Assembly (NCBI RefSeq): GCF_902506145.1
Contig: NZ_LR733520.1
Span: 1,523,333-1,587,332, forward strand
Reading direction: 5' to 3'
Length of the DNA: 64,000 nt
From: Burkholderia sp. 8Y
GTDB lineage: Bacteria > Pseudomonadota > Gammaproteobacteria > Burkholderiales > Burkholderiaceae
The notes below the pieces were generated by a model. It did no database searches. It was not told the origin of the DNA and worked only from the letters and a program-made list of their open reading frames with translations. Numbering within the stretch: the stretch's first letter is position 1; each line of letters begins with the position of its first letter. A program made the position numbers and the translations under genes. Shown here in pieces: positions 7,700-16,487 of the stretch.

Positions 7700-9637
7700 C
7701 TACTCCGACAGCTGCTCCGCGAGCGAGCGGATCAGCGCCTCCAGGCGCGAGAAGTTGACGGGCTTCGTCAGATGATCGCGAAAGCCTGCTTCGCGGCAGC
7801 GCCGGATGTCCTCGTCCATGCCGTATCCCGTGATGGCGACCGACGGCTTGTCCGGCTGAAGCTCGCGCCAGGCGCGGGCGATATCGAGCCCGCTGCCGTC
7901 CGGCAAGCCGATATCGCTCACCAGAAGGTCGAACGCCGCGCCCTTCGCGCGTTCGAGCGCCGCCCCGACGGTCGTGGCGACCGCGACATCGTGGCCGAGC
8001 ATCTCGAGCACTTCCGCCATCGCGGAAGACGTCTGCTCGTTGTCCTCCACGAGCAGCACGCGCAGCGCGCGGCCCTTTTCGTGGCGGGCGGCTTCCGGCA
8101 GCGGCGCGGCTTCGTGCTGGGGCTGCACGCGCGCGAGCGGCAGCGTGAGCGTGAAACGCGCGCCCAGATCGCGGCCGTCGCTATGCGCCGAGAGCGTGCC
8201 GCCGTGTTTCTGCGCGAGCGTGCTGGCGATGGCGAGCCCGAGACCCAGTCCGCCGAACGAGCGCGTGATGGAATCGTCCGCCTGTTCGAACGCCGAGAAG
8301 ATGCGCGGCAACGCCTCGGCGCTGATGCCGATGCCGCTGTCCGTCACCGACACCGCGATGGTCCGCTCGTCCGGGTTCCACGTTCGCACGTCGATGCGCC
8401 CGCCCGCCGGCGTGAACTTGACCGCGTTCTTCATCAGATTCCAGACGATCTGCTGAAGCCGCGCGGCATCGCCCAGCACGACGAATTGCGCAGCCTCGAA
8501 CTTCGTTTCGAGCGTGAGCCGCTTCGCGCGCAGGTCGGCTTCGGACATGTCGAGCGCGCTCGTGAGCAGCGTATCGAGCGCGACGTTCGCGAAGTTCAGG
8601 CTCAGCTTGCCGCGCGCGATGCTCGTGAGATCGAGCAGATCGTCGATCAGGCGCGCTTCCAGTTCGACGTTGCGGCGGATGAGGTCGAGCGTCGGGTGCG
8701 CGTCGGGCGGCAGCGGGTGCTTGATTTCGAGCAGCCGCACCGCCGCGAGGATCGGCGTGAGCGGCGTGCGCAGTTCATGCGAAAGCACCGCCAGAAAATG
8801 GTCCTTCGCGCGGTTCGCGGATTCCGCCTGATCCTTCGCGAGCCGCAGCGCGTCGGCGGCCATGTGGGCGTCGGTCGCGTCGCGCACGATTTTCGAGAAA
8901 CCGATCAGCTCGTCGTGCTCGGTGCGGATCGCGGTCGTCACGCCCGATGCGAAGAACGAGTGCCCGTCCTTGCGCCACAGCCAGCGATCGTCGCTCGCGC
9001 TGCCCTCGCGCCGGGCCGTTTCCAGTTCGTTGTCGTAGACGGCGGCTTCGCGGTCTTCCTGGCTATAGAAAATGCTCGCGCTTTGCCCGAGCACGTCCTG
9101 CGCAGGAAAGCCCAGAATGCGCTCGGACGCCGCGTTCCACGTGCGGATGCGGCCGTCGGGATCGAGCGTGATGACGGCGTAATCCTTGAGCGCATCGATC
9201 AACAGGCGAAAGTGCGTTTCCGTTTCGCGCAGCGCACGTTCCACCGCGATGCGTTGCTCGCGTTCGGCGCTTTCGCGCATCGCGCGGCGCACGACGGCGG
9301 GCAGCCGTTGCAGGCGCTGCTTGAGCACGTAATCGGTCGCGCCGCGCTTGAGCATGTCGACCGCGTGTTCTTCGCCGAGCAAACCGGACACGAAGATGAA
9401 CGGCGTGTCCGGCGAACGCTCGCTCGCGATGGACAGCGCCTCGATGCCGGAGAATGTCGGCATCACGAAGTCGGCGAGGATCACGTCGAAGCGTTGGTCT
9501 TCGAGCGCGGCGATGAAGCTCGCCGAGTCGTAGACGATGGTCGCGTCCACCACGTAATCGGCGCGTTCGAGCTGGGCGATCGTCAGTTCCGCATCGAGTG
9601 CGTTGTCTTCGACGAGAAGCAGATGCAGAGGCTGCAT
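7700..9637 (-). CDS. hybrid sensor histidine kinase: REC-PAS-HisKA-HATPase-REC
   Basis: A 645-residue soluble signalling protein with receiver domains at both ends. The N-terminal REC has phosphoacceptor D56 (ILADFVMP) and Lys in LKQRLQ. A PAS domain follows (about 140-255: FRLLIDALKDYAV, WNAASERILGF). The HisKA box has H287 in SHELRTPL; the ATPase has an N-box near N404, DSGIGIS (433-439) and GLGLGLA. The C-terminal REC has D575 (LLVSDIGLPDG) and K625. No membrane segment is seen, so it acts in the cytoplasm. It lies 74 bases downstream of the single-domain regulator of the phytochrome operon on the same strand. I infer that it receives phosphate or protein input from that pathway, but no DNA-binding output is encoded here. 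Confidence 0.93.
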   Translation of the reverse strand: MQPLHLLLVEDNALDAELTIAQLERADYVVDATIVYDSASFIAALEDQRFDVILADFVMPTFSGIEALSIASERSPDTPFIFVSGLLGEEHAVDMLKRGATDYVLKQRLQRLPAVVRRAMRESAEREQRIAVERALRETETHFRLLIDALKDYAVITLDPDGRIRTWNAASERILGFPAQDVLGQSASIFYSQEDREAAVYDNELETARREGSASDDRWLWRKDGHSFFASGVTTAIRTEHDELIGFSKIVRDATDAHMAADALRLAKDQAESANRAKDHFLAVLSHELRTPLTPILAAVRLLEIKHPLPPDAHPTLDLIRRNVELEARLIDDLLDLTSIARGKLSLNFANVALDTLLTSALDMSEADLRAKRLTLETKFEAAQFVVLGDAARLQQIVWNLMKNAVKFTPAGGRIDVRTWNPDERTIAVSVTDSGIGISAEALPRIFSAFEQADDSITRSFGGLGLGLAIASTLAQKHGGTLSAHSDGRDLGARFTLTLPLARVQPQHEAAPLPEAARHEKGRALRVLLVEDNEQTSSAMAEVLEMLGHDVAVATTVGAALERAKGAAFDLLVSDIGLPDGSGLDIARAWRELQPDKPSVAITGYGMDEDIRRCREAGFRDHLTKPVNFSRLEALIRSLAEQLSE

Positions 9638-9711
9638 GGTCTAGGCGGCCTCGCTCGAAGGCGGGCGCGCTCGCGCTGAGAGAGTCACGACGGCGAACAT
9701 GGGCACAACCG

Positions 9712-10176
9712 TCACTGCCCGGCCGACGGACGGCGAAAGCGCGTGGAACCCGGCGGCGGCTCGTTCAGCACGGCCCAGAAGACGCCGAGATCGCTGATCG
9801 CCTCGACGAATTCCGCGAATTCCACCGGCTTGACCACGTAGGCGTTCACGCCGAGTTCGTAGCTGCGCACGAGGTCCTGCTCCTCGCGCGACGACGTCAG
9901 CATGACGACCGGAATGCTCTTGAGCCCCGCGTTCGTGCGCACCATGTCCAGCACTTCGAGGCCGTCGATCTTCGGCAGCTTCAGGTCCAGCAGGATGACG
10001 GCCGGATTGCCGGGCGCGCGTTCCTTCCACTGGCCTTCGCACATGAGATAGTCGATGGCTTCCTGACCGTCGCGCGCGACGATCACTTCGTTGGCGAGCT
10101 GGCTCTTGTCGAGCGCGACGAGCGTGAGCTCGAGGTCGTTCGGATTGTCTTCGACGAGCAGTATCGGTTTAAGCAT
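9712..10176 (-). CDS. single-domain response regulator (Rcp1-like)
   Basis: A 154-residue CheY-like receiver with no output domain. Acidic residues VEDN (8-11), phosphoacceptor D64 (ILLDLKLPKIDG), Thr/Ser switch (VVMLTSS) and Lys in YVVKPVEF are all present. It belongs to the Rcp1-type regulators that commonly sit directly behind bacteriophytochrome genes. Its start codon lies inside the end of bphP (8-base overlap), which strongly suggests that BphP is its cognate kinase. The short C-terminal tail after the receiver is Pro/Arg-rich. Signalling output is probably through protein contacts, perhaps with the hybrid kinase next to it; that is inference. Confidence 0.93.
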   Translation of the reverse strand: MLKPILLVEDNPNDLELTLVALDKSQLANEVIVARDGQEAIDYLMCEGQWKERAPGNPAVILLDLKLPKIDGLEVLDMVRTNAGLKSIPVVMLTSSREEQDLVRSYELGVNAYVVKPVEFAEFVEAISDLGVFWAVLNEPPPGSTRFRRPSAGQ

Positions 10177-12574
10177 GGTCTGGTCTTGATTTTGTCACTG
10201 ACGTTGCGGACGCGGCCGTCGGCCTCACGGCCTCGCGGCCCGTCACGCTGCGAAACTCCACCGGCAACGAAAAGTAGAAGGCCGCGCCCTCGCCGAGCCG
10301 CCCTTCGGCCCACGTGCGCCCTTCATGCCGCTCGACGATTCGGCGCACATTCGCGAGGCCGATTCCGGTGCCTTCGAATTCCTCCGCGCGATGCAGCCGC
10401 TGAAACACGCCGAAGAGCTTGCCTTCGTACTTCATGTCGAAGCCGACGCCGTTGTCACGGACACCGATGATGTGCTCGTCGTCGCTTCGCGTCGCGAATA
10501 TCTCGATTTTCGCCGATTCCCGCGTTCGCGTATATTTCACCGCGTTCGAAATCAGGTTGCGCACGGCCAGTTGCAGGAAAGCGGAGTCGCCGGTGACGCG
10601 CGGCAGATCGCCGATCACCCATTCGATGTGCCGTCCGGCGGTTTCCGCGTCGAATTCACGCACGACGAAACGCACCAGTTGCCCGAGATCCACCGGCGCT
10701 GGACGCAGCGCGGCGCGGCCCATCTGCGAGAACGTCAGCAGATCGTCGACGAGCGTGCCCGCGAAGCGCGCCGATTCCAGCATGTTGTTGAGAAAGCGCC
10801 GGCTCTTGTCGGACATGCGTTCGGCTTCCAGTTCGCGCAGCAGGTCTCCGTAACCGGCGATATGGCGCAACGGCGCGCGCAGATCATGCGACACCGAATA
10901 CGAGAAGGCTTCGAGTTCCTTGTTCGCGCGGGCGAGTTCCGTCGCGAGTTCGGCGCGCTCTTCCGCACGGCGCAGCACGATGTTGAGCAGCGCGCCGCGC
11001 AGCTCGCTCGCGACTTCCAGCTCCGCTTGCCGCCACGACACCGAATGCCCGCGCACCGTTTCGAGCCACGGGCTGAAGCTCGTGCGCGGCGCGCTTGCGC
11101 CATCCGCGCCGCGAATCTTCACGGGCTCGCCGGCCCATTTGATCGTCTGCATCACCTCCGGCCGGAACCACAGCAGATAGTTCCGGAAAATCTGCGAAAC
11201 CGGCACCGCGAGCACGCCGCAGGCCGTGTCCTGATGCGCCTGCCCCGGCGGCCACTCGCGCGCGAGCGAATCCGTCGACCAGACGCCGGAGGTGTTTTCG
11301 GCGAGCCAGAGCGTGAGCGCGCGCACCGTCTCTTCGTCGGGCGTCGCGCCCATCAGCGTGATCTGGTCGTTCATCACGATGGCCGCGCCTTTGGAACGCG
11401 TGAAGCTGAGCAGGTCGCGCGGCTCGCCTTGCAGCCCGGCGACGAAGCTTTCGTGCTCGCCCATCGCGCCGATGAGCCGGGCCATCGTGCGGCGCAGTTC
11501 GGCGAGATATTCGCCCTGCTCGCGCTCCTCCTTGGCCTCGATCTGCAGCGACAGCATGTGCCCCAGATGTTCGACCGCCACGCGCGTGCTGAACGGCGCG
11601 TGACGCGGGTCGTGATCGTGGCACGAGATGAGGCCCCACAACTGCCCGCGCACGACGATCGATACCGACATCGACGCATGCGTGCCCATGTTGCGCATGT
11701 ATTCCAGATGCACCGGCGAAAAGCTGCGCAGCGTCGCGTAGGTGAGATCGGCCGGGCGGCCGGTCACGGGGTTGACGGCGGGCACGAGACGCGCCGGCAC
11801 GTAATTCACGTCCGAGACGAGGCGGATGCGGTTGCGCAGATACAGCGCGCGCGCCTGACGCGGAATGTCCGACGCCGGAAAGAACTGATGCAGAAACGAC
11901 GCATAGCGCGCGTCACGGTCTTCGGCGAGCACGTGGCTGCGGCCTTCGGCGTCGAAGCTGTAGAGCATCACGCGGCCGAAGCCGCAAATCGAGCGGACCT
12001 GTTGCACGGCCAGCTCGGCGAGTTCCTCGACCGTGCCTGCACTTTGCAGGCTGCCCGCGAACGTCCGCACGAGCGGATACATCGCCGAGAAGGCCGCCCC
12101 GCCCGGCTGCGCCGCCGCTTCCATTTCGACGATCAGCACGCCGTCGTGACGATGAACCGTGACATCGAGCGGCACGGGCGCGTCCGTCACGCCGACGTAA
12201 AGCGGTGCGTCTTCCACCTGCACCGTCGATGCGGCGTGCAGGATACGCCGGGCGGATTCTTCGCCGAGCAGCGCATCCAGCGGCTTGCCGAGCAGCGTCT
12301 CGACGCTTTCGCCGGTCAGCGCCGCGATGTTCTCGCTGGCCTGCGCGATGCGCGGTCCGCCTGCGTTGCCCGCGTCTTCGGCGAGCACCAGCAGATAGCC
12401 GTGCGGCTGGATGCCGCCGGGAATGTGAATCGGCTCGGCGTCGCAGTCCTTGCTCGCCACGCCGGAATCGAGCGTGCGGCGGCGCGCTTCCGCGTCCGGC
12501 GGACCGGCGACATGGCTCGGGCCCTGACCCGCGCCGTGGCTTTCGCCGAGCGGCTTGCCTGGGGTATGGCTCAT
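10169..12574 (-). CDS. bphP: bacteriophytochrome histidine kinase
   Basis: An 801-residue red/far-red photoreceptor kinase. Domain order is PAS (about 40-150), GAF (170-345), PHY (360-520), HisKA (about 545-615) and HATPase. C44 in SKDCDAEPIHIPG is in the position used by bacterial phytochromes to bind biliverdin. The GAF domain has PASDIP (233-238) and the conserved His residues near 289 and 299; PHY has the tongue motif PRTSF (496-500). The kinase has H563 in VSHDLRAPL and a GTGIGLA G-box. The start at 12574 overlaps the end of bphO by 4 bases (ATGA), and the regulator gene overlaps its end. The longer upstream frame is antisense noise. The chromophore supply gene, photoreceptor and regulator form one coupled operon. 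Confidence 0.96.
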   Translation of the reverse strand: MSHTPGKPLGESHGAGQGPSHVAGPPDAEARRRTLDSGVASKDCDAEPIHIPGGIQPHGYLLVLAEDAGNAGGPRIAQASENIAALTGESVETLLGKPLDALLGEESARRILHAASTVQVEDAPLYVGVTDAPVPLDVTVHRHDGVLIVEMEAAAQPGGAAFSAMYPLVRTFAGSLQSAGTVEELAELAVQQVRSICGFGRVMLYSFDAEGRSHVLAEDRDARYASFLHQFFPASDIPRQARALYLRNRIRLVSDVNYVPARLVPAVNPVTGRPADLTYATLRSFSPVHLEYMRNMGTHASMSVSIVVRGQLWGLISCHDHDPRHAPFSTRVAVEHLGHMLSLQIEAKEEREQGEYLAELRRTMARLIGAMGEHESFVAGLQGEPRDLLSFTRSKGAAIVMNDQITLMGATPDEETVRALTLWLAENTSGVWSTDSLAREWPPGQAHQDTACGVLAVPVSQIFRNYLLWFRPEVMQTIKWAGEPVKIRGADGASAPRTSFSPWLETVRGHSVSWRQAELEVASELRGALLNIVLRRAEERAELATELARANKELEAFSYSVSHDLRAPLRHIAGYGDLLRELEAERMSDKSRRFLNNMLESARFAGTLVDDLLTFSQMGRAALRPAPVDLGQLVRFVVREFDAETAGRHIEWVIGDLPRVTGDSAFLQLAVRNLISNAVKYTRTRESAKIEIFATRSDDEHIIGVRDNGVGFDMKYEGKLFGVFQRLHRAEEFEGTGIGLANVRRIVERHEGRTWAEGRLGEGAAFYFSLPVEFRSVTGREAVRPTAASATSVTKSRPDHA

Positions 12575-13188
12575 GCGGCGGCTCCCGAAATCGCGGGGGC
12601 GTCGAGCGATTCGACACACAGCCAGTCGTGCAGGGTGTCGAAAGTCTCGACGGCGGCGCGCACCGCGGCGTCGTATTGCGTTTCGGGGACGATCGCGGCG
12701 GCGGTTTCGCGAAACGCGTTCCACATGCTGCCCGTGCGCGGTCCGTAGCCGTCGAAGTAGGCGTTGCCGGCGCCCGGCGCGAGGCCCAACTGCTTCGCGA
12801 CGTGCGGCGCGATGAAACGGCCGCCGAGCGTCGAGCCTTCCATCACGTACAGGGAGCCGAATGCGCTGCCGAGGTCGTCGATCAGCGGCAAGCTCGACGC
12901 GTCGGCGAACATGATCGAATCGACGGCAGTGGAGTCGCCGCACAGCGCGGCCAGGTCGGCGGCGAGGAGCGGCGCCTTGCGGCGTTCATCGAAGAACGGG
13001 TGCAGCGATGCATGCAGGCACGCTCCGACCGCGTCCTCCCACGGCGCGACATAGCCGTAGAAACGTTCGAGCAGCGCGATGTATTCGTCGCGCAGCAATC
13101 CGTCCCGCATCAGATCGAGCGCATGCTCCAGCCGGGAATGGCACGCAGCGGTTTCTTGCTTCAGGCGGGACAGAAGGTCGTGTCGCAT
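12571..13188 (-). CDS. bphO: biliverdin-producing heme oxygenase
   Basis: A 205-residue heme oxygenase that would cleave heme to biliverdin, CO and iron. LKQETAACHSRLEHALD near the N-terminus contains the proximal heme-ligand His expected in this family, and the distal helix shows the GSLYVMEGSTLGG motif. It is the first gene of the phytochrome operon and overlaps bphP by 4 bases, so its main role is presumably to make chromophore for BphP. I used the ATG at 13188; an ATG at 13233 would add 15 residues, and neither has a good ribosome binding site. Family assignment is strong; the start is uncertain. Confidence 0.93.
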   Translation of the reverse strand: MRHDLLSRLKQETAACHSRLEHALDLMRDGLLRDEYIALLERFYGYVAPWEDAVGACLHASLHPFFDERRKAPLLAADLAALCGDSTAVDSIMFADASSLPLIDDLGSAFGSLYVMEGSTLGGRFIAPHVAKQLGLAPGAGNAYFDGYGPRTGSMWNAFRETAAAIVPETQYDAAVRAAVETFDTLHDWLCVESLDAPAISGAAA

Positions 13189-13391
13189 GTTCGGTAATGT
13201 GGCTTGTTGCGCCGGATATGCGGCAAAAGGCATGCTGACTGGAAGGGCTTACCGGCGAACGAAACGTTGCGCATCCGGGTCCGGTAAAAAGGGGTGATCT
13301 AGGCCCTGTTTTCGAGACAGACGACCATTCTACGCAACGCGCCCGTGTGATGTCATGCGCGTCGGCGCTCCGGAACCACGCTTTCCCCAGT

Positions 13392-13622
13392 TCAGCGTTC
13401 TTGTCCGCTTTCCGCCTCGCCGCTGCGGCGGTCCGTATCGACAAGGCCGCGTTCGATGTCCTCGTGCGCCTGCCTGCCGACATCGCGCGGCGCTTCCTCG
13501 TCCTGCGATTGCACGCTCTGATCCGTCTCGTGCGGCAGCGGCGGCTTCGCTGAGTCGTTCGTTGCGCCGCCGTCCGGTGGTGCCTGCCGCGCGCCGCGCG
13601 GTTCGTCTTTCGCCTGCTTCAT
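13392..13622 (-). CDS. small highly charged protein linked to ligD
   Basis: A 76-residue hydrophilic protein rich in Asp, Glu, Gln, Arg and Pro, with no membrane segment and probably little folded structure. The stretch DVGRQAHEDIERGLVDTD is the part that I think recurs in Burkholderia proteins of unknown function; this is from memory. It starts 31 bases after the ligD stop, with a GGAG ribosome binding site, so it is likely the last gene of a ku-ligD unit. I cannot assign a function. It could be an accessory of end joining or simply a stress-related small protein. Confidence 0.65.
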   Translation of the reverse strand: MKQAKDEPRGARQAPPDGGATNDSAKPPLPHETDQSVQSQDEEAPRDVGRQAHEDIERGLVDTDRRSGEAESGQER

Positions 13623-13653
13623 CGTGATCTCCGTTCCTTGTCGGCAGCGATGC

Positions 13654-16422
13654 TCACCCGCGCGAGCCGTCGATGCCGAGCCGCTTCTTCATCTGCGCCG
13701 TGAGCCGCTGGCGCGCCTTCGCGTAGCCTTCCCACGGATCGGCGGCGAGCGCCTCCATCCGCTCGCGCGCATTGCGGATCGTCCACTGATCGCCGCGCGT
13801 CGTGTCGTCGAGTTCGTCCCAGCTGATGGGCATCGACGCGCCCATGCCCGGGCGCGCGCGCAGCGAGAACGCGCACACCGTGCTGGAGCCGCGATTGTTG
13901 CGCAGATAGTCGATGAAAATCTTGTCCTGCCGGTTCTGCATGCCCATTTTCGCGGAGAAGAACTTCGGCAGCGTCTTCGCCATGAACTGCGCGACGGCCT
14001 GCGAGAAGCCCTTCATCTCGTCCCAGCCCGCCTGCTTCGCGAGCGGCACGACGACATGCAGCCCCTTGCCGCCGCTCGTCTTGCAGAACGACGTGAGCCC
14101 GAGTTCCCCGAGCAGGTCCTTGGTGAGCTTCGCCGCTTCCACCATGCGATCCCAGCCGACGCCTTCGCCTGGGTCGAGATCGAACACCATGCGATCCGGC
14201 TTCTCGATGTTGGACGCCACCGAGTTCCACGTATGCAGCTCGATCGTGCCCATCTGCGCCGTGCCGACGAGCCCCTGCGCCGATTCGACCGTCAGCAGCG
14301 GCGGATGCTCCGGATCGACATCCGGATGCTGCGTAATGTGCGGAATCGCAAGCCGCGCGCTGTGCTTCTGAAAGAACAGTTCGCCGCCGATATCGTCCGG
14401 CGCGCGCACGAGCGACACCGGCCGGTCCTGCAAGTGCGGCAGCATCCATTGCGCAATCGACGCGTAATACTCGACGACATCGATCTTTTTCAGACCGCTC
14501 GACTTGTCGATCACGCGGTCCGGATGGCTGATCTTCACGCCTTCGATTTCGGTCGCGTTCCCGCGGGACTTCGTCGCTGTTTTCGTTGCCGTCTTTGTTG
14601 CAGACTTCGCGGCCGTCTTGCGCGCTTTCGGCGTCGCCGCGGCCTTGTGTTCCTCCTCCGCCTCGACTTTTTCGGCCGATGCAGGCTCTTCCTTGACGAT
14701 CTGCCGCGCCGGCTTGTCGTCGCGCAGACTGACGAACGATGCTTGTCGCACGATGCGCTCCTTGGTCCATTCCGCGAAATTGCACTCGGCCACGAGTTCG
14801 GGCTTCACCCAATGCACCGGCGTGCGGCTGCGTTCCTGCGGCTCTTTCTCGAAAGGCATGCGATCGGTCGCGCGCTTGTCGAGTTCCTTCTTGACCGCGA
14901 CGAGCGTCGCGTGATCGAAGCCGCTTCCCACGCGTCCCGCGTATTGCAGCTTGCCACGGGCGTCGTACACGCCGAGCAACAGCGCGCCGAACTGCCCGCG
15001 GCTGCCGGACGGCTCCGAGTAACCCGCCACGACGAACTCCTGTCTGCGGCGGCACTTGAGCTTGATCCACGAGTTGCTGCGCCCCGACACATAAGTCGAG
15101 TCGATCCGCTTGCCGATGATGCCTTCGAGCGCCATGTCGCATGCGCTCTTGAGCAGATCGTCGGCGCTGAAGGCGAAGTCATCGGAATAACGCAGGGCGG
15201 GATCGTCGACCGGTTCGACGATCGCCTTCAGAAGCGCGCGGCGCTGCACGAGCGGCACGTTGCGCAGGTCATAGCCGTTGAGAAACGGCAAGTCGAAGAA
15301 ATACACGACGATGCCCTGCGGACGCCCGACATCGAACGCATTTTGCAGCGCCTGAAAATCCGGCAGACCACGGTCGTCGAGCACGACAGCTTCACCGTCG
15401 AGCCAGCCACTGTCGATATCGAGCTTTTCCAGCGCCTTGACCTGCTTCGGAAACTTGGCGGTCCAGTCGTTGCCGTTTCGCGTGTAGATGCGGATATCGC
15501 TCTTGCCCTTCGTCCGCTCGATGCGCGCGAGCACACGATAGCCGTCGAACTTGATCTCGTAAGACCACTCGTCGCTGGGCGGCGCGGCATCGACGAGCGT
15601 GGCGAGCTGCGGCTTCAGCAGCGCCGGAAGCTTCGCTTTCTCGGCGCCTTCGATTGCCGGATCGTGCGACAGCGCCCGCAGCGATTCGCTATTGCGCGTC
15701 GCGACGATATCCGGATGCGCGTGACCGTCCGATGCGCTGCTCGCGGGCCGAGGCGCCGTTCTTCGCGCCGCCGGCTTCGCCTTGCGCTCGTCGCGCTCGC
15801 GCAGCTCGCCGTTCTCGAGACGCGCGCCGAGCGAATCGGAGAGCACGCTGCCGGGCTTCTTCAGGAGTACGTCGTATTCGGATTCGGGTCGCGCTTCCTC
15901 GTCGCGCTCCTTGATGAGAAACCACTGTTCCTTGTCGCCGCTGCCGCGCATGTGGCTGCGCACGAGCGTCCAGCCGCCGTGCAGCTTGTCGCCGGCGAGC
16001 GTGAACTTGAGCTTGCCTTTCTCGTACTCGCGGGCGGCGTCTTCGGCGGTGCCGGTCTGCGGCGCCCACGTCCCGCGATCCCACACGATGACGCTGCCCG
16101 CGCCGTAATTGCCCTCGGGAATGTCGCCCTCGAAGGAGCCGTAGTCGATCGGATGGTCTTCGACATGCACCGCGAGCCGCTTCACCGACGGATCGAGACT
16201 CGGCCCTTTCGGCACCGCCCACGACTTGAGCGTGCCGTCGAGTTCCAGCCGGAAGTCGTAATGCAAGCGCCGCGCGTCGTGCTCCTGAATCACGAAAGAG
16301 AGCGCCTGCGCGGGCGCCTTCTTGCGGCGCGCCATCTTGCGTGCGGCGGTCTTCTCGCCCGACGGCTCCGGCGTGTCGTTGAAACGCCGCATCCGTTGAT
16401 AGGTTTCGAGCTTGCCCGTCAT
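13654..16422 (-). CDS. ligD: multifunctional NHEJ DNA ligase D
   Basis: A 922-residue LigD with the proteobacterial order PE-LIG-POL. The 3'-phosphoesterase domain (about 40-190) shows HDARRLHYDFRLE, KSWAVPKGPS and HVEDHPIDYGSFEG. The ATP-dependent ligase has the adenylated K291 in YEIKFDGYR, then motif-like DGEAVVLD and an EGIIGKR segment, followed by an OB fold. A Lys/Thr/Ala-rich linker (roughly 570-600, with repeated ATKT units) leads to the primase-polymerase domain, with ISHPDRVID, VFDLDPGEG and KTSGGKGLHV. Together these let it trim, fill and seal broken ends brought by Ku. It is 65 bases downstream of ku on the same strand, as expected for a two-gene NHEJ operon. Confidence 0.96.
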   Translation of the reverse strand: MTGKLETYQRMRRFNDTPEPSGEKTAARKMARRKKAPAQALSFVIQEHDARRLHYDFRLELDGTLKSWAVPKGPSLDPSVKRLAVHVEDHPIDYGSFEGDIPEGNYGAGSVIVWDRGTWAPQTGTAEDAAREYEKGKLKFTLAGDKLHGGWTLVRSHMRGSGDKEQWFLIKERDEEARPESEYDVLLKKPGSVLSDSLGARLENGELRERDERKAKPAARRTAPRPASSASDGHAHPDIVATRNSESLRALSHDPAIEGAEKAKLPALLKPQLATLVDAAPPSDEWSYEIKFDGYRVLARIERTKGKSDIRIYTRNGNDWTAKFPKQVKALEKLDIDSGWLDGEAVVLDDRGLPDFQALQNAFDVGRPQGIVVYFFDLPFLNGYDLRNVPLVQRRALLKAIVEPVDDPALRYSDDFAFSADDLLKSACDMALEGIIGKRIDSTYVSGRSNSWIKLKCRRRQEFVVAGYSEPSGSRGQFGALLLGVYDARGKLQYAGRVGSGFDHATLVAVKKELDKRATDRMPFEKEPQERSRTPVHWVKPELVAECNFAEWTKERIVRQASFVSLRDDKPARQIVKEEPASAEKVEAEEEHKAAATPKARKTAAKSATKTATKTATKSRGNATEIEGVKISHPDRVIDKSSGLKKIDVVEYYASIAQWMLPHLQDRPVSLVRAPDDIGGELFFQKHSARLAIPHITQHPDVDPEHPPLLTVESAQGLVGTAQMGTIELHTWNSVASNIEKPDRMVFDLDPGEGVGWDRMVEAAKLTKDLLGELGLTSFCKTSGGKGLHVVVPLAKQAGWDEMKGFSQAVAQFMAKTLPKFFSAKMGMQNRQDKIFIDYLRNNRGSSTVCAFSLRARPGMGASMPISWDELDDTTRGDQWTIRNARERMEALAADPWEGYAKARQRLTAQMKKRLGIDGSRG

Positions 16423-16487
16423 CGTTGGGGATCCTTATGTCTCGTCCGATGGGCGCATCAGGAGGCATCTAGACGCATTGAGACGCA

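Noticed and set aside
16423..16487. Phage Gam-type origin for Ku
   Set aside because: The C-terminal basic tail and ligD partner are those of chromosomal bacterial Ku; no phage genes are near.
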